Below, piece by piece: positions 7,532-7,697 of a stretch of 7,697 nt of DNA; positions within the stretch are counted from its first letter, which is position 1; every line of letters starts with the position of its first letter. A model generated the notes under the pieces. That model ran no database searches and was not told where the DNA came from. It worked only from the letters and a program-made list of their open reading frames with translations. Source of the DNA: Bacteroidota bacterium (GTDB lineage: Bacteria > Bacteroidota > Bacteroidia > Bacteroidales > UBA10428). Made by a program: the position numbers and the translations under genes. The DNA lies in contig JAGDMB010000106.1 of assembly GCA_017860375.1 (NCBI GenBank), forward strand, positions 1-7,697, written 5' to 3'.

Positions 7532-7600
7532 AAAGAAGCATTCGGGCAGGGCGCTCCAGCTGTTCCTAATCAGACTTTCCAAATAACCACGACTTCTTTT
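7531..7600. repeat. 8-bp perfect inverted repeat bounding a 70-bp segment
   Basis: AAAAGAAG at 7531-7538 is the exact reverse complement of CTTCTTTT at 7593-7600. The left arm begins on the last base of the UvrA-like stop codon and the right arm ends 3 bp before the tRNA remnant. The 54-bp interior holds the smaller tRNA-like piece. Both arms are A/G- or T/C-rich, so chance is possible; I see no target-site duplication. Confidence 0.3.
7541..7600 (-). pseudogene. Possible C-terminal remnant of a GIY-YIG-type endonuclease frame
   Basis: Just downstream of the tRNA remnant on the minus strand, one frame reads KRSRGYLESLIRN (7600-7562) and continues SWSALPE. This resembles the basic tail with a following helix that ends many small Bacteroidota GIY-YIG endonucleases, which often sit beside tRNA genes. 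No GIY-YIG catalytic core is present, so at most this is a deletion scar. The match is short, rests on recalled family patterns and could be chance. Confidence 0.2.
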
Positions 7601-7660
7601 CAGTGGAGAATAGGGGAGTCGAACCCCTGACCTCCCCGACAGCCGTCGGGGCGCTCTAGC
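7549..7660. repeat. 12-bp tRNA-derived direct repeat, two copies exactly 100 bp apart
   Basis: GGGCGCTCCAGC at 7549-7560 and GGGCGCTCTAGC at 7649-7660 differ at one base. In the right copy it is the D-stem/anticodon-stem junction of the tRNA remnant (minus strand GCTAGAGCGCCC). The left copy, minus strand AGCTGGAGCGCCC, looks like the same part of a tRNA without its T arm. This suggests a second, smaller piece of tRNA sequence beside the first. The stretch is GC-rich compared with its surroundings. Confidence 0.5.
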
Positions 7661-7665
7661 CAAAT
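7604..7665 (-). pseudogene. tRNA remnant: 3' portion of a tRNA gene, 5' half absent
   Basis: Read on the minus strand, the 3' acceptor strand plus discriminator ATTCTCCA (7611-7604) follows a perfect T arm at 7628-7612 (5-bp stem around TTCGACT). Before it come a five-base variable loop AGGTC (7633-7629), an anticodon-arm-like hairpin (7651-7634), base 26 G (7652), and the D-stem 3' strand GAGC with D-loop TTTGGCTA (7664-7653). Upstream the sequence diverges: the required D-stem GCTC and the 5' acceptor strand GGAGAAT are missing; only GGTTAAT (7675-7669) is vaguely similar. The anticodon arm is 18 nt instead of 17, forms a 7-bp stem with a 4-nt loop, and has no T33, so no anticodon can be read. 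No CCA is encoded. This is a non-functional tRNA fragment; the isotype is not assignable. Confidence 0.7.
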
Positions 7666-7697
7666 ACGATTAACCTCTCTTTAAGGAAGGCTTTTTA

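Noticed and set aside
6926..7663. A 245-codon minus-strand open frame running from the tRNA remnant across the 3' end of the UvrA-like gene
   Set aside because: Most of it is antisense to highly conserved UvrA motifs (second-cassette CxxC, LSGGE, Walker B), and its N-terminus is translated tRNA sequence. It shows no domain of its own.
7604..7665. An intact tRNA gene, for example Asp with anticodon GTC
   Set aside because: Placing GTC as the anticodon puts the 3' anticodon stem in the wrong register with the T arm, and there is no D-stem 5' strand or 5' acceptor strand to complete the molecule.
7674..7696. A possible intrinsic terminator at the right edge (CCTCTC paired with GGAAGG, then CTTTTT)
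   Set aside because: The stem has one mismatch and one wobble, lies about 140 bp after the UvrA-like stop, and the window ends directly after the T run.

Overview
The window looks like a chromosomal segment of a Bacteroidota genome, most probably Bacteroidales-like. The clues are AT-rich leaders without Shine-Dalgarno sequences, promoter candidates that fit the Bacteroidota TTTG/TAnnTTTG pattern, a secreted lamin-tail-domain protein, and protein sequences that read like that phylum. No genus can be named from the sequence alone.

Layout. Positions 1-1053 (minus) hold the N-terminal 351 residues of a secreted lamin-tail-domain protein that runs off the left edge. A 129-bp divergent region follows, with a strong 12-bp hairpin. 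Next comes asd (1183-2172, plus), aspartate-semialdehyde dehydrogenase. It converges on a minus-strand pair: hflX, a ribosome-associated GTPase with a TTG start (3396-2206), and upstream of it a lipoprotein of unknown function (4588-3410), 13 bp apart and probably co-transcribed. A 222-bp divergent region separates these from a plus-strand pair: a small flavodoxin-like protein (4811-5233) and a short UvrA-like twin-ATPase protein (5276 or 5234 to 7531). The UvrA-like protein keeps both ATPase cassettes and zinc CxxC motifs but lacks the UvrB-binding domain, so it resembles the DrrC/UvrA2 class rather than repair UvrA. The last 165 bp carry the 3' part of a tRNA gene on the minus strand without a recognisable 5' half, plus short repeats and a possible fragment of a GIY-YIG-type reading frame.

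asd and hflX are housekeeping genes with no visible link to each other. The less ordinary parts are the flavodoxin/UvrA-like pair, the hairpin upstream of asd, and the tRNA-derived debris at the right end, which may mark a recombination or integration scar. I see no CRISPR array, transposase, integrase, toxin-antitoxin pair or phage gene. I do not claim a new defence system here; the flavodoxin/UvrA-like pair is the best candidate for an uncharacterised functional unit.
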